A stretch of DNA of 64,000 nucleotides from Streptomyces tardus. Lineage in GTDB: Bacteria; Actinomycetota; Actinomycetes; Streptomycetales; Streptomycetaceae. The stretch lies in assembly GCF_018101125.2 (NCBI RefSeq), contig NZ_JAELVF020000001.1, positions 4,195,629 through 4,259,628 on the forward strand, in the 5' to 3' direction. Below the pieces are notes generated by a model. It searched no databases and was not told where the DNA came from. It saw only the letters and a program-made list of their open reading frames with translations. Of this stretch, positions 53,289-62,041 are shown piece after piece. Numbering within the stretch: the stretch's first letter is position 1; every line of letters begins with the position of its first letter. A program made the translations under genes and the position numbers.

Positions 53289-54349
53289 GTAGCCAGACTG
53301 GATCTCACAAAGACGTGTCAGAGAAGCACCTGCCTTCGGCGCAGGATTCGACCGCTGTCGCGGAGGTGGACGAGAACCCCTTCGCCGACCCCGGTATTCC
53401 GCATCACGAGCCGCGCGTCCAGGACATCGACGAGCGCGCGGCCAAGCGCTCCGAGCGCACCGTCGCCATGTTCTTCATCGTGTCGATGCTGGCGACGATC
53501 GCCTTCATCGCCTCGTTCGTGGCCTTCCCGGTCGACAAGATCTTCTATCTGTTCCCGCTGGGCCACATCTCCGCGCTGAACTTCTCGCTCGGACTGAGCC
53601 TGGGCATCGCGCTGTTCTGCATCGGTGCCGGTGCGGTGCACTGGTCGCGGACGCTGATGAGCGGCGAGGAGCACGTCCAGGAGCGGCACCCGATCGCGGC
53701 GTCGCCGGAGACCAAGGCCGCCGCCATCGAGGAGTTCTCGCAGGGCGCAGCCGACTCGGGCCTCGGCCGTCGCAAGCTGATCCGCAACACCATGATCGGT
53801 GCGCTGGCGCTGGTGCCGCTCTCCGGTGTGGTGCTGCTGCGCGACCTCGGCCCGCTTCCGGAGGACAAGCTCCGGCGCACCATGTGGAAGAAGGGCCTTC
53901 GGCTCATCAACCAGAACACCGGTGAGCCGCTTCGTCCCGAGGACATCACGGTGGGCTCTCTCGTCTTCGCCAAGCCGGACGGCCTGGAGGACGACAGCCA
54001 CGAGTTCATGCACGAGATCGCCAAGGCCGCGCTGATGCTCGTCCGTCTGGAACCGAAGGACATCAAGGACAAGCAGGAGCTCGACTGGTCCCACGAGGGC
54101 ATCGTGGCGTACTCCAAGATCTGCACGCACGTCGGCTGCCCGGTCAGCCTCTACGAGCAGCAGACGCACCACGTGCTGTGCCCCTGCCACCAGTCGACGT
54201 TCGACCTCACCGACGGCGCACGGGTGATCTTCGGCCCGGCCGGCCACCCGCTGCCGCAGCTGAACATCAACGTCAACAACGACGGTGAACTCGTGGCAGA
54301 AGGCGACTTCGCCGAGCCCGTCGGGCCGAGCTTCTGGGAGCGCGGATGA
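53285..54349 (+). CDS. qcrA: Rieske iron-sulfur subunit of the bcc complex
   Basis: The 354-residue protein has three N-terminal membrane helices, a twin-arginine-like segment before the last one (LGRRKLIRNTM), and a C-terminal Rieske domain with CTHVGCP and CPCHQS holding the 2Fe-2S ligands. The extra helices are characteristic of actinobacterial QcrA, which needs both Sec and Tat for insertion. It overlaps qcrC and qcrB by 4 bases on either side. Confidence 0.96.
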   Translation: MSSQTGSHKDVSEKHLPSAQDSTAVAEVDENPFADPGIPHHEPRVQDIDERAAKRSERTVAMFFIVSMLATIAFIASFVAFPVDKIFYLFPLGHISALNFSLGLSLGIALFCIGAGAVHWSRTLMSGEEHVQERHPIAASPETKAAAIEEFSQGAADSGLGRRKLIRNTMIGALALVPLSGVVLLRDLGPLPEDKLRRTMWKKGLRLINQNTGEPLRPEDITVGSLVFAKPDGLEDDSHEFMHEIAKAALMLVRLEPKDIKDKQELDWSHEGIVAYSKICTHVGCPVSLYEQQTHHVLCPCHQSTFDLTDGARVIFGPAGHPLPQLNINVNNDGELVAEGDFAEPVGPSFWERG

Positions 54350-55980
54350 GTACCAAGACTGAAACCCAGAGCCGGGGCAAGGCCCCCGCCGGCGAGCGGG
54401 TGGCCGACTGGGCGGATGGACGCCTCGGGATCTACGGCGGTGCGAAGAAGAACCTGCGCAAGGTCTTCCCCGACCACTGGTCGTTCCTGCTCGGTGAGAT
54501 CGCGCTCTACTCGTTCATCATCATTCTGCTCACCGGCGTCTACCTGACCCTGTTCTTCAAGCCGAGCATGGCCGAGGTGCACTACCACGGCAGCTACGTG
54601 CCGATGCAGGGCGTGCTGATGTCGGAGGCGTACGCCTCGACGCTGGACATCAGCTTCGACGTGCGCGGTGGTCTGCTGATGCGGCAGATCCACCACTGGG
54701 CGGCGCTGATCTTCCTGGTCGCGATGTTCGTCCACATGATGCGGGTGTTCTTCACCGGTGCGTTCCGCAAGCCGCGCGAGCTGAACTGGCTGTTCGGCTT
54801 CCTGCTGCTGGTCCTCGGCATGTTCACCGGTCTGACGGGCTACTCACTGCCGGACGACCTGCTCTCCGGCACCGGTATCCGCTTCATGGAGGGCGCGATC
54901 CTCGCGGTGCCGCTGGTCGGCACGTACATGGCTATGTTCCTGTTCGGCGGGGAGTTCCCCGGAACGGACATCATCCCGAGGTTCTTCGCCATCCATGTGC
55001 TGCTGCTGCCGGGCATCATGCTCGGTCTCGTGGTGGCCCACCTGATCCTGGTCTTCTACCACAAGCACACCCAGTACCCGGGCCCCGGCCGTACGAACAA
55101 CAACGTCGTCGGCTACCCGCTGATGCCGATCTACATGGCCAAGGCCGGCGGCTTCTTCTTCCTGGTGTTCGGCGTGATCTCCATGATCTCGGCGACGTTC
55201 ACCATCAACGCGGTCTGGGTGCTCGGGCCGTACCGGCCGGACAAGATCTCCACCAACGCCCAGCCCGACTGGTACATGGGCTTCTCCGAGGGACTGATCC
55301 GGGCCATGCCGGCATGGGAGTGGGTCATCCCGACCGGCCACACCATCAACTTCGGTGTGTTCATCCCGCTGATGCTCCTGCCCGCAGTGCTCGGCGCGAT
55401 CGCGGTCTACCCGTTCTTCGAGTCGTGGGTGACCAAGGACCAGCGCGAGCACCACCTGCTGGACCGCCCGCGCAACGTTCCCACCCGCACCGCCTTCGGC
55501 GCAGCCTGGATCAGCGTCTACTTCGTGCTGCTGGTCGGCGGTGGAAACGACCTCTGGGCGATCTTCTTCGACCTGTCGATCAACACGATCACCTGGTTCG
55601 TCCGAATCGGCTTCTTCGTGGTGCCGGTCGTGGTCTTCATGATCACGCGCCGGATCTGCCTGGGGCTCCAGCGCAGGGATCGCGACAAGGTGCTGCACGG
55701 TCGCGAGACCGGCATCATCAAGCGGCTGCCGCACGGTGAGTTCGTGGAGGTGCACGAGCCGCTGCCGCCGGAGCAGCTGCACCTGCTGACGCAGCACCAC
55801 CAGTACGAGGCGGCCGAACTGCCGCCGGCCGTCGACAAGAACGGTGTCGAGAGTCGGCCCGGCATCATCGAGAAGGTGCGGGTGCGCATCAGCCGCGGTT
55901 ACTTCGGTGACCACGGCCAGGTGCCGAAGGCGACGCCGGAGGAGTACAAGGAGATCATGAGCGGCCACGGCCACCACTGA
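54346..55980 (+). CDS. qcrB: Cytochrome b subunit of the bcc complex
   Basis: The 544-residue cytochrome b binds two b haems and oxidises menaquinol. The first His pair lies in RQIHHWAALIFLVAMFVHMM, the second in FFAIHVLLLPGIMLGLVVAHL. The PDWY motif replaces PEWY at the quinol site, as usual in high-GC Gram positives. A hydrophilic C-terminal tail of about 120 residues is an actinobacterial feature. Last gene of the operon, followed by a terminator. Confidence 0.97.
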   Translation: MSTKTETQSRGKAPAGERVADWADGRLGIYGGAKKNLRKVFPDHWSFLLGEIALYSFIIILLTGVYLTLFFKPSMAEVHYHGSYVPMQGVLMSEAYASTLDISFDVRGGLLMRQIHHWAALIFLVAMFVHMMRVFFTGAFRKPRELNWLFGFLLLVLGMFTGLTGYSLPDDLLSGTGIRFMEGAILAVPLVGTYMAMFLFGGEFPGTDIIPRFFAIHVLLLPGIMLGLVVAHLILVFYHKHTQYPGPGRTNNNVVGYPLMPIYMAKAGGFFFLVFGVISMISATFTINAVWVLGPYRPDKISTNAQPDWYMGFSEGLIRAMPAWEWVIPTGHTINFGVFIPLMLLPAVLGAIAVYPFFESWVTKDQREHHLLDRPRNVPTRTAFGAAWISVYFVLLVGGGNDLWAIFFDLSINTITWFVRIGFFVVPVVVFMITRRICLGLQRRDRDKVLHGRETGIIKRLPHGEFVEVHEPLPPEQLHLLTQHHQYEAAELPPAVDKNGVESRPGIIEKVRVRISRGYFGDHGQVPKATPEEYKEIMSGHGHH

Positions 55981-56017
55981 TTTCCGGGCGGCAGCGCCGC
56001 TTTCACGCCACACAGCC

Positions 56018-56048
56018 GAGCCCCCGTCCGTTCCTTGGACGGGGGCTC
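56018..56048 (+). terminator. Terminator of ctaE-qcrCAB
   Basis: The 12-bp stem GAGCCCCCGTCC (56018-56029) pairs with 56037-56048 over a 7-nt loop, 38 bp after the qcrB stop. A GC/GC extension beyond one mismatch lengthens it. Confidence 0.85.
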
Positions 56049-56060
56049 AGCGCTGTTCGC

Positions 56061-56078
56061 CCACCCTCGATAGGGTGG
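56061..56078 (+). promoter_or_regulatory. trpD promoter hairpin
   Basis: CCACCCT-CGAT-AGGGTGG is a 7-bp inverted repeat whose right arm includes TAGGGT (56071-56076), a good -10. The start would give a leader of about 35 nt before trpD. Confidence 0.45.
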
Positions 56079-56117
56079 CGGGCATTCACAGGGATCGACT
56101 TACCCGGAGCGTGAGCG

Positions 56118-57182
56118 ATGAGTGCTGGGACCCCAGTCGGAGGCGACACCGTGGCCGAGCGCTCCTGGCCGGACGTCCTGAGCAGCCTGCTCGCGGGTGA
56201 AGATCTGAGCGCCGATGCGACGGCCTGGGCGATGGACCGGATCATGCGCGGAGAGGCCACCAACGCGCAGATCGCCGGGTTCGCGGTCGCGCTGCGCGCC
56301 AAGGGCGAGACCGTGGAGGAGGTCTCGGGCCTGGTGCGCACGATGTACGAGCACGCCAACACCATCGAGGTCCCCGGCGCCACGGTGGACATCGTCGGCA
56401 CCGGCGGCGACCGGGCCCGTACGGTCAACATCTCCACCATGTCGGCGATCGTGGTCGCCGGGACCGGCGCCAGGGTCGTCAAGCACGGAAACCGCGCCTC
56501 CTCCTCCGCCAGCGGCTCCTCCGACGTGCTGGAGAAGCTGGGCGTGAACCTGGAGTTGAGCCCGGAGCGGGTCGCCGAGGTCGCCTCCGAGGCCGGCATC
56601 AGCTTCTGCTTCGCGGTGAAGTTCCACCCGTCGCTGCGTCATGTCGCCGGTACACGGCGGGAGTTGGGGATTCCGACCACGTTCAATTTCCTCGGCCCGC
56701 TGACCAATCCCGCCCGGGTGCAGGCGCAGGCGACCGGGGTCGCGGACGCCCGTATGGCACCGATCCTCGCGGGGGTGCTCGCCCGCCGCGGCACCTCGGC
56801 CCTGGTCTTCCGCGGCGACGACGGGCTCGACGAGCTGACCACCACCGGCACCTCCACGGTCTGGATCGTCGAGGGCGGCGAAGTGCGGCAGGAGTCCTTC
56901 GACCCGCGGAAGGTGGGCGTCGAGCTGGTGCCCATCGAGGCGCTGCGCGGCGCGGACGCGGCGTACAACGCGGATGTCGCCCGGCGGCTGCTGGAGGGCG
57001 AACACGGGCCGGTGCGCGACGCGGTGCTGCTCAACTCCGCCGCGGCACTTGCCGCGTTGGAGCCGACGGCGGAGGGGCTGCACGAGCGGATCGCGGCAGG
57101 AATGGCGAAGGCGGCCGAGTCCATCGACTCGGGTGCAGCGCGGAGCGCGCTGGAGCGCTGGGTGGCGGCCAGCCACCGCTGA
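56118..57182 (+). CDS. trpD: Anthranilate phosphoribosyltransferase
   Basis: The 354-residue enzyme transfers phosphoribose from PRPP to anthranilate in tryptophan synthesis. [18 protein letters not shown] is the PRPP loop and [17 protein letters not shown] the anthranilate/PRPP motif; [14 protein letters not shown] is also conserved. The ATG at 56118 is preceded by GGAG. It stands alone, away from other trp genes, which is usual for streptomycete trpD. Confidence 0.95.
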   Translation: MSAGTPVGGDTVAERSWPDVLSSLLAGEDLSADATAWAMDRIMRGEATNAQIAGFAVALRAKGETVEEVSGLVRTMYEHANTIEVPGATVDIVGTGGDRARTVNISTMSAIVVAGTGARVVKHGNRASSSASGSSDVLEKLGVNLELSPERVAEVASEAGISFCFAVKFHPSLRHVAGTRRELGIPTTFNFLGPLTNPARVQAQATGVADARMAPILAGVLARRGTSALVFRGDDGLDELTTTGTSTVWIVEGGEVRQESFDPRKVGVELVPIEALRGADAAYNADVARRLLEGEHGPVRDAVLLNSAAALAALEPTAEGLHERIAAGMAKAAESIDSGAARSALERWVAASHR

Positions 57183-57414
57183 GGGCCGTACGGCGGGTTG
57201 CCCGGAGGGCGACGGTGCGGCGCGGGCAAGTGTGAGCGGGGGCGGCGAACGGTGGTTCGCCGCCCCCGCGGCCGTTCGCGCCGCTGCCCGCATTGGCGCG
57301 CTCCGGTACGGGCAGCGGGTACGGCGAGCCTCGCGGGGGCCGCGCGGGCGGCCGGTTCGGTCCGGAATACGGACCGGGTGTTCCCGGCGGCGGCTGTGTG
57401 GCAGACTCACGTTT

Positions 57415-57545
57415 CAGGTCACGAGTGACAGCGTGAGAAGGCCCCGGCCTGCTGTCCGGCAACCCTCCGTCCGTGGCGGGGTGCTCCGGGTGATGACCAG
57501 GCCGCACGACAGCAAGGTCTGCGGCAAGCGCGGTCGAGGGAGTAC
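57415..57545 (+). ncRNA. SAM-IV riboswitch
   Basis: The element matches the SAM-IV pattern of actinobacteria. P1 GGTCA (57417-57421) pairs with TGACC (57494-57498), and P2 ACAGC (57428-57432) with GCTGT (57451-57455). The core has CCGGCAACCCTCC and a later GGGGTGCTCCGGGTGA. The 3' part holds CCGCA (57502-57506) pairing with TGCGG (57519-57523), the extra stem that separates SAM-IV from SAM-I. Binding of S-adenosylmethionine should turn off the aminotransferase gene 140 bp downstream. Confidence 0.92.
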
Positions 57546-57549
57546 GTCG

Positions 57550-57570
57550 ATGAATCAGCGAATGCGGTAG
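57550..57570 (+). CDS. Six-codon open frame after the riboswitch (possible leader peptide)
   Basis: ATG to TAG encodes MNQRMR. A strong GAGGGAG site lies 7 nt upstream, overlapping the end of the riboswitch fold. Such a mini-gene could be the real switch target, with coupling to the downstream gene. Too short to be sure. Confidence 0.35.
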   Translation: MNQRMR

Positions 57571-57674
57571 GGCTGCACGCCCCGACAGCCGCCCGCCCTT
57601 CACCACACCCGGGCCGGAGCCGACGTCATCCTTCCGCGGTGCGTCCTCCTGCCGGGACTTCCTCGCCCTTTCCG

Positions 57675-57684
57675 GGAGATCTCC
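57675..57684 (+). promoter_or_regulatory. Self-complementary ribosome site of the class V aminotransferase gene
   Basis: GGAGATCTCC is a perfect 10-bp palindrome that contains the Shine-Dalgarno GGAG for the ATG at 57687. In the mRNA it could pair with itself or with another copy and limit translation. Confidence 0.4.
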
Positions 57685-57686
57685 TG

Positions 57687-59174
57687 ATGTCTGTTTCCTC
57701 CGTGCCCGCTTCCGCCCAGCTCGCCGAATGTCCCCGGGCGGACGGCCGTTCCGCTCAGTCCGTCGGCGTCCCCGGCACCCCGGTGCTGCCCGTGCTGGGC
57801 GACGGCATCCGGGTCCCGCTCGCCGCCGGCGGCGAGATCGAGTACGCCGCGCTGGACTACGCGGCAAGCGCCCCCGCGCTCGGCCGGGTGTGGGACGACG
57901 TGTCCGCTTACGCCCCGTACTACGGCAGCGTCCACCGCGGCGCCGGGTACCTCTCGCAGCTCTCCACCGACCTCTTCGAGCAGAGCCGGGCCGCCGTCGC
58001 GCGGTTCGTCGGCTGCCGCCCGGCCGCCGAGGGCGCGCCGGCCGAAGAGGCGGACCAGGTGGTCTTCACCCGCTCCACCACCGACTCGCTGAACCTGCTG
58101 GCCGCAGCGCTGCCGCAGGGCACCCGGGTCTTCGTCTTCGAGACCGAGCACCACGCCTCGCTGCTGCCCTGGCGCGACCACACGACGCAGGTGCTCGGTG
58201 CGCCGCGCACGCCCGGGCAGGCGGTGGAGCTGCTGGCCGACGCGCTGGCCTCGGCGCCGCAGGGGCCCCGACTGGTCTGTGTGACGGGAGCCTCCAACGT
58301 CACCGGTGAGTTCTGGCCGGTCGCCGAACTGGCCGAGGTCGCGCACCGGCACGACGCCCGTATCGTCCTGGACGCCGCGCAGCTGGTACCCCACCACCCT
58401 GTGGACATCGGCGAGTTGGACGTGGACTGGATCGCCTTCTCCGGCCACAAGCTGTACGCGCCCTTCGGTGCCGGGGTGCTCGCAGGCCGGTCGGACTGGC
58501 TGCGCGCGGCGCAGCCCTACCTCGCCGGCGGCGGTGCCAGCCGCAAGGTGTCGCGGGAGGCGGACGGGGAGCTGGCCGTCGAGTGGCAGACGACCGCCGC
58601 CCGGCACGAGGCCGGTTCGCCGAACGTCATCGGCGCGTACTCGATCGCCTCGGCCTGCCGGGCGCTGGCAGAGGCCGGTTTCGACCGGATCGTCGCCAGG
58701 GAGCGGGAGTTGCTCCGGCGGCTGCGCCGGGGGCTGGCCGAACTGCCCGAGGTGCGGGTTCTCTCGCTCTTCGGTCCCGACGCGCCGCGCGTGGGCGTGG
58801 TCTCCTTCGTGGTCGAGGGCTGGAACAGCTCGCACTTCGCCGCGGCGCTCTCGGCCGAGCACGGCATCGGGGTCCGCGACGGGCTGTTCTGCGCCCATCC
58901 GCTGCTGCGGGCCCTCCTCGGCGCCGAGGACGCGGACCCCGGTGAGTGCGGCGCGCCCGAGGCGGCGCCGGGGGAGCGGTCGCTGAACGCCGTACGGGTG
59001 AGTTTCGGGGTCGGCACCCCGGACGAGCACATCGACCGATTCGTCGCGGCGGTGCGGGAGTTGGTCCGTGAGGGAGCGAAGCTGAACTACCGCACGGAGG
59101 AGGGGCGCTGTGTGCCGGACGTGGCGTCGGCGCCGCGTCGCAACGCTCCGACCGGCGAGAAGACGGCACACTGA
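57687..59174 (+). CDS. Class V PLP aminotransferase (desulfurase-like) under SAM-IV control
   Basis: The 495-residue enzyme belongs to the CsdA/NifS superfamily. IEYAALDYAASAP and YGSVHRGAGYLSQ form the substrate site, IVLDAAQLVPHHPVDI has the PLP-ring Asp, and WIAFSGHKLYAPFGAG has the Lys. No clear active-site Cys loop is visible where desulfurases have one, though a Cys occurs in GLFCAHPLL. The riboswitch ties it to methionine/SAM metabolism, so a role in sulfur salvage is likely. The first 40 residues are poorly conserved in character. Confidence 0.82.
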   Translation: MSVSSVPASAQLAECPRADGRSAQSVGVPGTPVLPVLGDGIRVPLAAGGEIEYAALDYAASAPALGRVWDDVSAYAPYYGSVHRGAGYLSQLSTDLFEQSRAAVARFVGCRPAAEGAPAEEADQVVFTRSTTDSLNLLAAALPQGTRVFVFETEHHASLLPWRDHTTQVLGAPRTPGQAVELLADALASAPQGPRLVCVTGASNVTGEFWPVAELAEVAHRHDARIVLDAAQLVPHHPVDIGELDVDWIAFSGHKLYAPFGAGVLAGRSDWLRAAQPYLAGGGASRKVSREADGELAVEWQTTAARHEAGSPNVIGAYSIASACRALAEAGFDRIVARERELLRRLRRGLAELPEVRVLSLFGPDAPRVGVVSFVVEGWNSSHFAAALSAEHGIGVRDGLFCAHPLLRALLGAEDADPGECGAPEAAPGERSLNAVRVSFGVGTPDEHIDRFVAAVRELVREGAKLNYRTEEGRCVPDVASAPRRNAPTGEKTAH

Positions 59175-59181
59175 CCAACGC

Positions 59182-59221
59182 GGAGGCAGGCCGGCAATGC
59201 GGAGGGGCCGGTCTGCCTCCG
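59182..59221. terminator. Bidirectional terminator between aminotransferase and RAM genes
   Basis: A 14-bp stem with one G-U pair, GGAGGCAGGCCGGC (59182-59195) with 59207-59220, closes on an 11-nt loop between convergent genes. Confidence 0.82.
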
Positions 59222-59235
59222 CCTTCGGCGCTGCG

Positions 59236-59517
59236 TCAGGCGTCCAGCCCGATGGCGAAGGCCGCTTCGAGGTCGTGCTGGGAGTACGTGCGGAAGGCGA
59301 TGTGCGTCTCGGTGGCCTCCACGCCGGGCACCTTGCTGATCCGGCCGGGGATCACCTCGGCCAGGTCGTCGTGCCGCGCCACCCGGACCATCGCGATCAG
59401 ATCGTGCGCGCCGGTCACCGAGTAGACCTCACTGACACCTTCCAGCGCGGCGATCTGCTCGGCGATCTCGGGAATGCGGTCGGTGCTGGTCTTGATGAGC
59501 ACGATCGAAGTGATCAC
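59236..59517 (-). CDS. Stand-alone Lrp/AsnC ligand-binding (RAM) domain protein
   Basis: The 93-residue protein begins MITSIVLIKTSTDRIPEIAEQIAALEGVSEVYSVTG, a complete RAM domain with no DNA-binding HTH. Such proteins form decamers that bind amino acids. The GTG start overlaps the stop of the upstream rhomboid gene (GTGA), so it is translated with it. Whether it senses an amino acid for the rhomboid or for another regulator is unknown. Confidence 0.85.
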   Translation of the reverse strand: MITSIVLIKTSTDRIPEIAEQIAALEGVSEVYSVTGAHDLIAMVRVARHDDLAEVIPGRISKVPGVEATETHIAFRTYSQHDLEAAFAIGLDA

Positions 59518-60245
59518 GTTCTTGCCTCTCCCTCGGTCGCCTGAGCCGGCGTGCTCACCCTACTCCTGCGTCCGCGGGACCAGACCCACGCCCAGATGAA
59601 GCCCATGGCGAATCCCGCGACGTGGGCGAGGTGGGCGACCCCGGGGCCCTCGGTGCCGATCCGCAGTGCCAGCCACTGCAGCGAGACCCAGAAGACCAGC
59701 ACCAGCCAGGCGGGCAGCCGCAGCGGGAGGAAGAAGAGGAAGGGGTAGACGCTGGTGACCCGTGCGCGCGGGAAGAGGTACAGGAAGGCGCCGAGCACGC
59801 CGGAGATCGCGCCGGAGGCCCCGACGAGCGACTCCGAGGAGTCGGGGTGGGCGACGGCGTAGACCACCGTGGCGGCGTACCCGACGCACAGATAGGCGCA
59901 CAGGAAGCGCAGCAGGCCTGTCCGCTCCTCGACGAGGTGGCCGAAGACGAGCAGGAAGAGCACGTTGCCGAGCAGGTGGAACCAGTTGCCGTGCAGGAAG
60001 AGTGCGGTCAGCGGAGTGGTCCAGGCGCGCAGGCCGCCGTCCCACAGCCGTACCGGGACCACGCCCCACTGCTGGAAGTACGACAGTTGCGCCGCCCGCA
60101 GCTCGGCGCCCTCGCCGTGCACGGTGGTGAAGCCGGAGGCGGGCCCGAGCAGGAAGAGCGCCACGCTCACGGCGGCCAGCCCGTAGGTGGCGACGGGTTG
60201 TCCGGCCAGTTGTCCGATCAGGTTGCTCCCCGGGGTACGCGGCAT
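59514..60245 (-). CDS. Rhomboid family intramembrane serine protease
   Basis: The 243-residue six-helix protein has the catalytic Ser in VGASGAISGVLGAF and His in AHLAHVAGFAMGF, with the helix-2 LFLHGNWFHLLGNVLFL motif. It should cleave membrane substrates. The ATG at 60245 starts close to the conserved region (MPRTPGSNLIGQLAGQPV) and has no clear ribosome site. It is coupled to the RAM protein gene by a 4-base overlap. Confidence 0.9.
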   Translation of the reverse strand: MPRTPGSNLIGQLAGQPVATYGLAAVSVALFLLGPASGFTTVHGEGAELRAAQLSYFQQWGVVPVRLWDGGLRAWTTPLTALFLHGNWFHLLGNVLFLLVFGHLVEERTGLLRFLCAYLCVGYAATVVYAVAHPDSSESLVGASGAISGVLGAFLYLFPRARVTSVYPFLFFLPLRLPAWLVLVFWVSLQWLALRIGTEGPGVAHLAHVAGFAMGFIWAWVWSRGRRSRVSTPAQATEGEART

Positions 60246-60423
60246 GGGGTGGATGATGACGGCTCGGCCACGGACCAGCCGTGCCGACACACGCGCCGCA
60301 CCACAGGCCGTAGGGTTTGCGGCACAGAGAGCCGAACCGAGCGGAACAGTGCAGTCCGCGGCGGCCCGCCGGTCGGGCACAGTCGGCGTGCCGCGCACAC
60401 ATCGCGAAAGTGAAGGACGAGCC

Positions 60424-60663
60424 ATGACGGTCCCCGAGCCCACGGCGCAGACCCGTTGGCGCTGCACGCTGTGCGGGAATCTCACCCGCTTCGACGTCAC
60501 GCGCAGCAGCAGGGTCGTGGAGTACGTCCACCTCGACCTCGCGGGTGAGCCCACCGTCGAGGAGCGCGAAGTGCTGCGCGAATCCGTCGAGTCCGTGCGC
60601 TGCCGCTGGTGCGACGCCGTCGACCGGGTGGAGCTGGTCGACCGGCCCGGCGCGCAGGTCTGA
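60424..60663 (+). CDS. Small zinc-ribbon protein
   Basis: The 79-residue protein has two CxxC pairs, RCTLCGN near residue 15 and RCRWCDA near residue 61, spaced as a treble-clef or zinc-ribbon. The part between them is charged with DLAGEPTVEEREVL. AAGGA precedes the ATG. I know of no function. It is 19 bp upstream of the NYN-domain gene on the same strand. Confidence 0.78.
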   Translation: MTVPEPTAQTRWRCTLCGNLTRFDVTRSSRVVEYVHLDLAGEPTVEEREVLRESVESVRCRWCDAVDRVELVDRPGAQV

Positions 60664-60682
60664 GCGGGCGGCGGTGTGAGAG

Positions 60683-62041
60683 GTGGAGGAACGGACAGGC
60701 GGTGAGCCGGCCCACGAGGACCGGCAGCCGTCCGAGGAGCCGCGGCGCCCCCTGCCGGAGAAAGTCCGGCGGAAGGTGGTGGCGCTGACCGACGACGCGC
60801 TCGGAGGGATGACCGTCTCCGAACTGCCCGCGTCGTTGCGGCAGTACGCCCGTTTCACGCCCTCGCGCCGGGCGCGGTTCGGCGGCAACGCGATGGCCGC
60901 CGCGCTGGAGAGCGACGCGGTCTTCCGTGGGCGTATCGCCGACCACCAGCGCGAGGAGTTCCCGGCGCTGGCCGAGGCGTTGAACGCGGGTGCGCTGCCG
61001 CCCGCCGCCGACCCGGTCGACGTGGCTGCGCTCGCGTACCTGTTGCGGCCACCGGGCTGGGGCGAGCTGGTGGAGGCCGCCGGCGGAGAGGCCGAGCGGG
61101 CCGAGGCGGAGCGGGCCGGCGAGGAGGCCGCTCGCGAAGCGGCCCGGCTGCGCGAGGAGTTGACGCAGGCTCAGAGTGCCGCCCGGGACGAGACCGTGCG
61201 GGTGAAGGCGGATCTGGAGGCGGCGCGCAAGGAGAACGACGCGCTGCACCGCAAGCTGCGCAGCGCGCTGAGCGACGTGAAGCGGGGCGAGGCCGCGGTG
61301 CGCAAGGCGCACGCGGAGTCCGAGGAGCTGCGCGGGCGGTTGGCCCACCACCGCACCGCCGCCGACAGTGAGGCACGGCGGCTGAGGACGCGCGCGGAGG
61401 AGGCCGAGGCGGCGCTGGAGGCCGGCCGCCGGGCCGTGCGGGAAGGGCGCAGCGTCGAGGACATGCGGGTGCGGCTGCTGCTGGACACCGTGCTCGACGC
61501 GGCGCAGGGGTTGCGGCGCGAGCTGGCGCTGCCGCCCACCAGCCAGCACCCGGCGGATCTGGTGGACGCGGTCGAACCGGGGCGGATGACGCCCGGAGAC
61601 ATCGCCCAGCGGGCGTTGACGGAGCAGGACCCGGCGCTGCTGGACCAGTTGCTGGCGCTGCCGCAGGTGCATCTGCTGATCGACGGCTACAACGTGACCA
61701 AGACCGGGTACCCGTCGCTGCCGCTGGAGAAGCAGCGGCTGCGGCTGCTGGGCGGGCTGTCGATGCTGGCGGCGCAGTCGGGAGCGGAGGTCACCTGTGT
61801 GTTCGACGGGGCCGAGCTGGCGGTGCCGGTGCTGCTGGCGCCGCCGCGCGGGGTCCGGGTGCTGTTCAGCAAGTCCGGCCAGACGGCTGACGAGTTGATC
61901 CGTCGTCTGGTGCGGGCCGAGCCCAAGGGGCGTCCGGTGGTCGTGGTCTCGACCGACCGGGAGGTGGCGGACGGGGTCGCAGCCGCGGGTGCGCGGCCGG
62001 TCCCTTCCAGCCTGCTGTTGAAGCGACTTGGGCGTACCTGA
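60683..62041 (+). CDS. NYN-domain (PIN-like RNase) protein with coiled coil
   Basis: The 452-residue protein has a helical N-terminal region (to about 140), a long coiled coil (about 140-260, for example RVKADLEAARKENDALHRKL) and a C-terminal NYN domain from about 330. HLLIDGYNVTKTGYP carries the first catalytic Asp, TCVFDGAEL and VVVVSTDREVADG the others. The fold belongs to the YacP/Zc3h12a ribonucleases. GTG start at 60683. Probably cotranscribed with the zinc-ribbon gene. Confidence 0.85.
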   Translation: MEERTGGEPAHEDRQPSEEPRRPLPEKVRRKVVALTDDALGGMTVSELPASLRQYARFTPSRRARFGGNAMAAALESDAVFRGRIADHQREEFPALAEALNAGALPPAADPVDVAALAYLLRPPGWGELVEAAGGEAERAEAERAGEEAAREAARLREELTQAQSAARDETVRVKADLEAARKENDALHRKLRSALSDVKRGEAAVRKAHAESEELRGRLAHHRTAADSEARRLRTRAEEAEAALEAGRRAVREGRSVEDMRVRLLLDTVLDAAQGLRRELALPPTSQHPADLVDAVEPGRMTPGDIAQRALTEQDPALLDQLLALPQVHLLIDGYNVTKTGYPSLPLEKQRLRLLGGLSMLAAQSGAEVTCVFDGAELAVPVLLAPPRGVRVLFSKSGQTADELIRRLVRAEPKGRPVVVVSTDREVADGVAAAGARPVPSSLLLKRLGRT

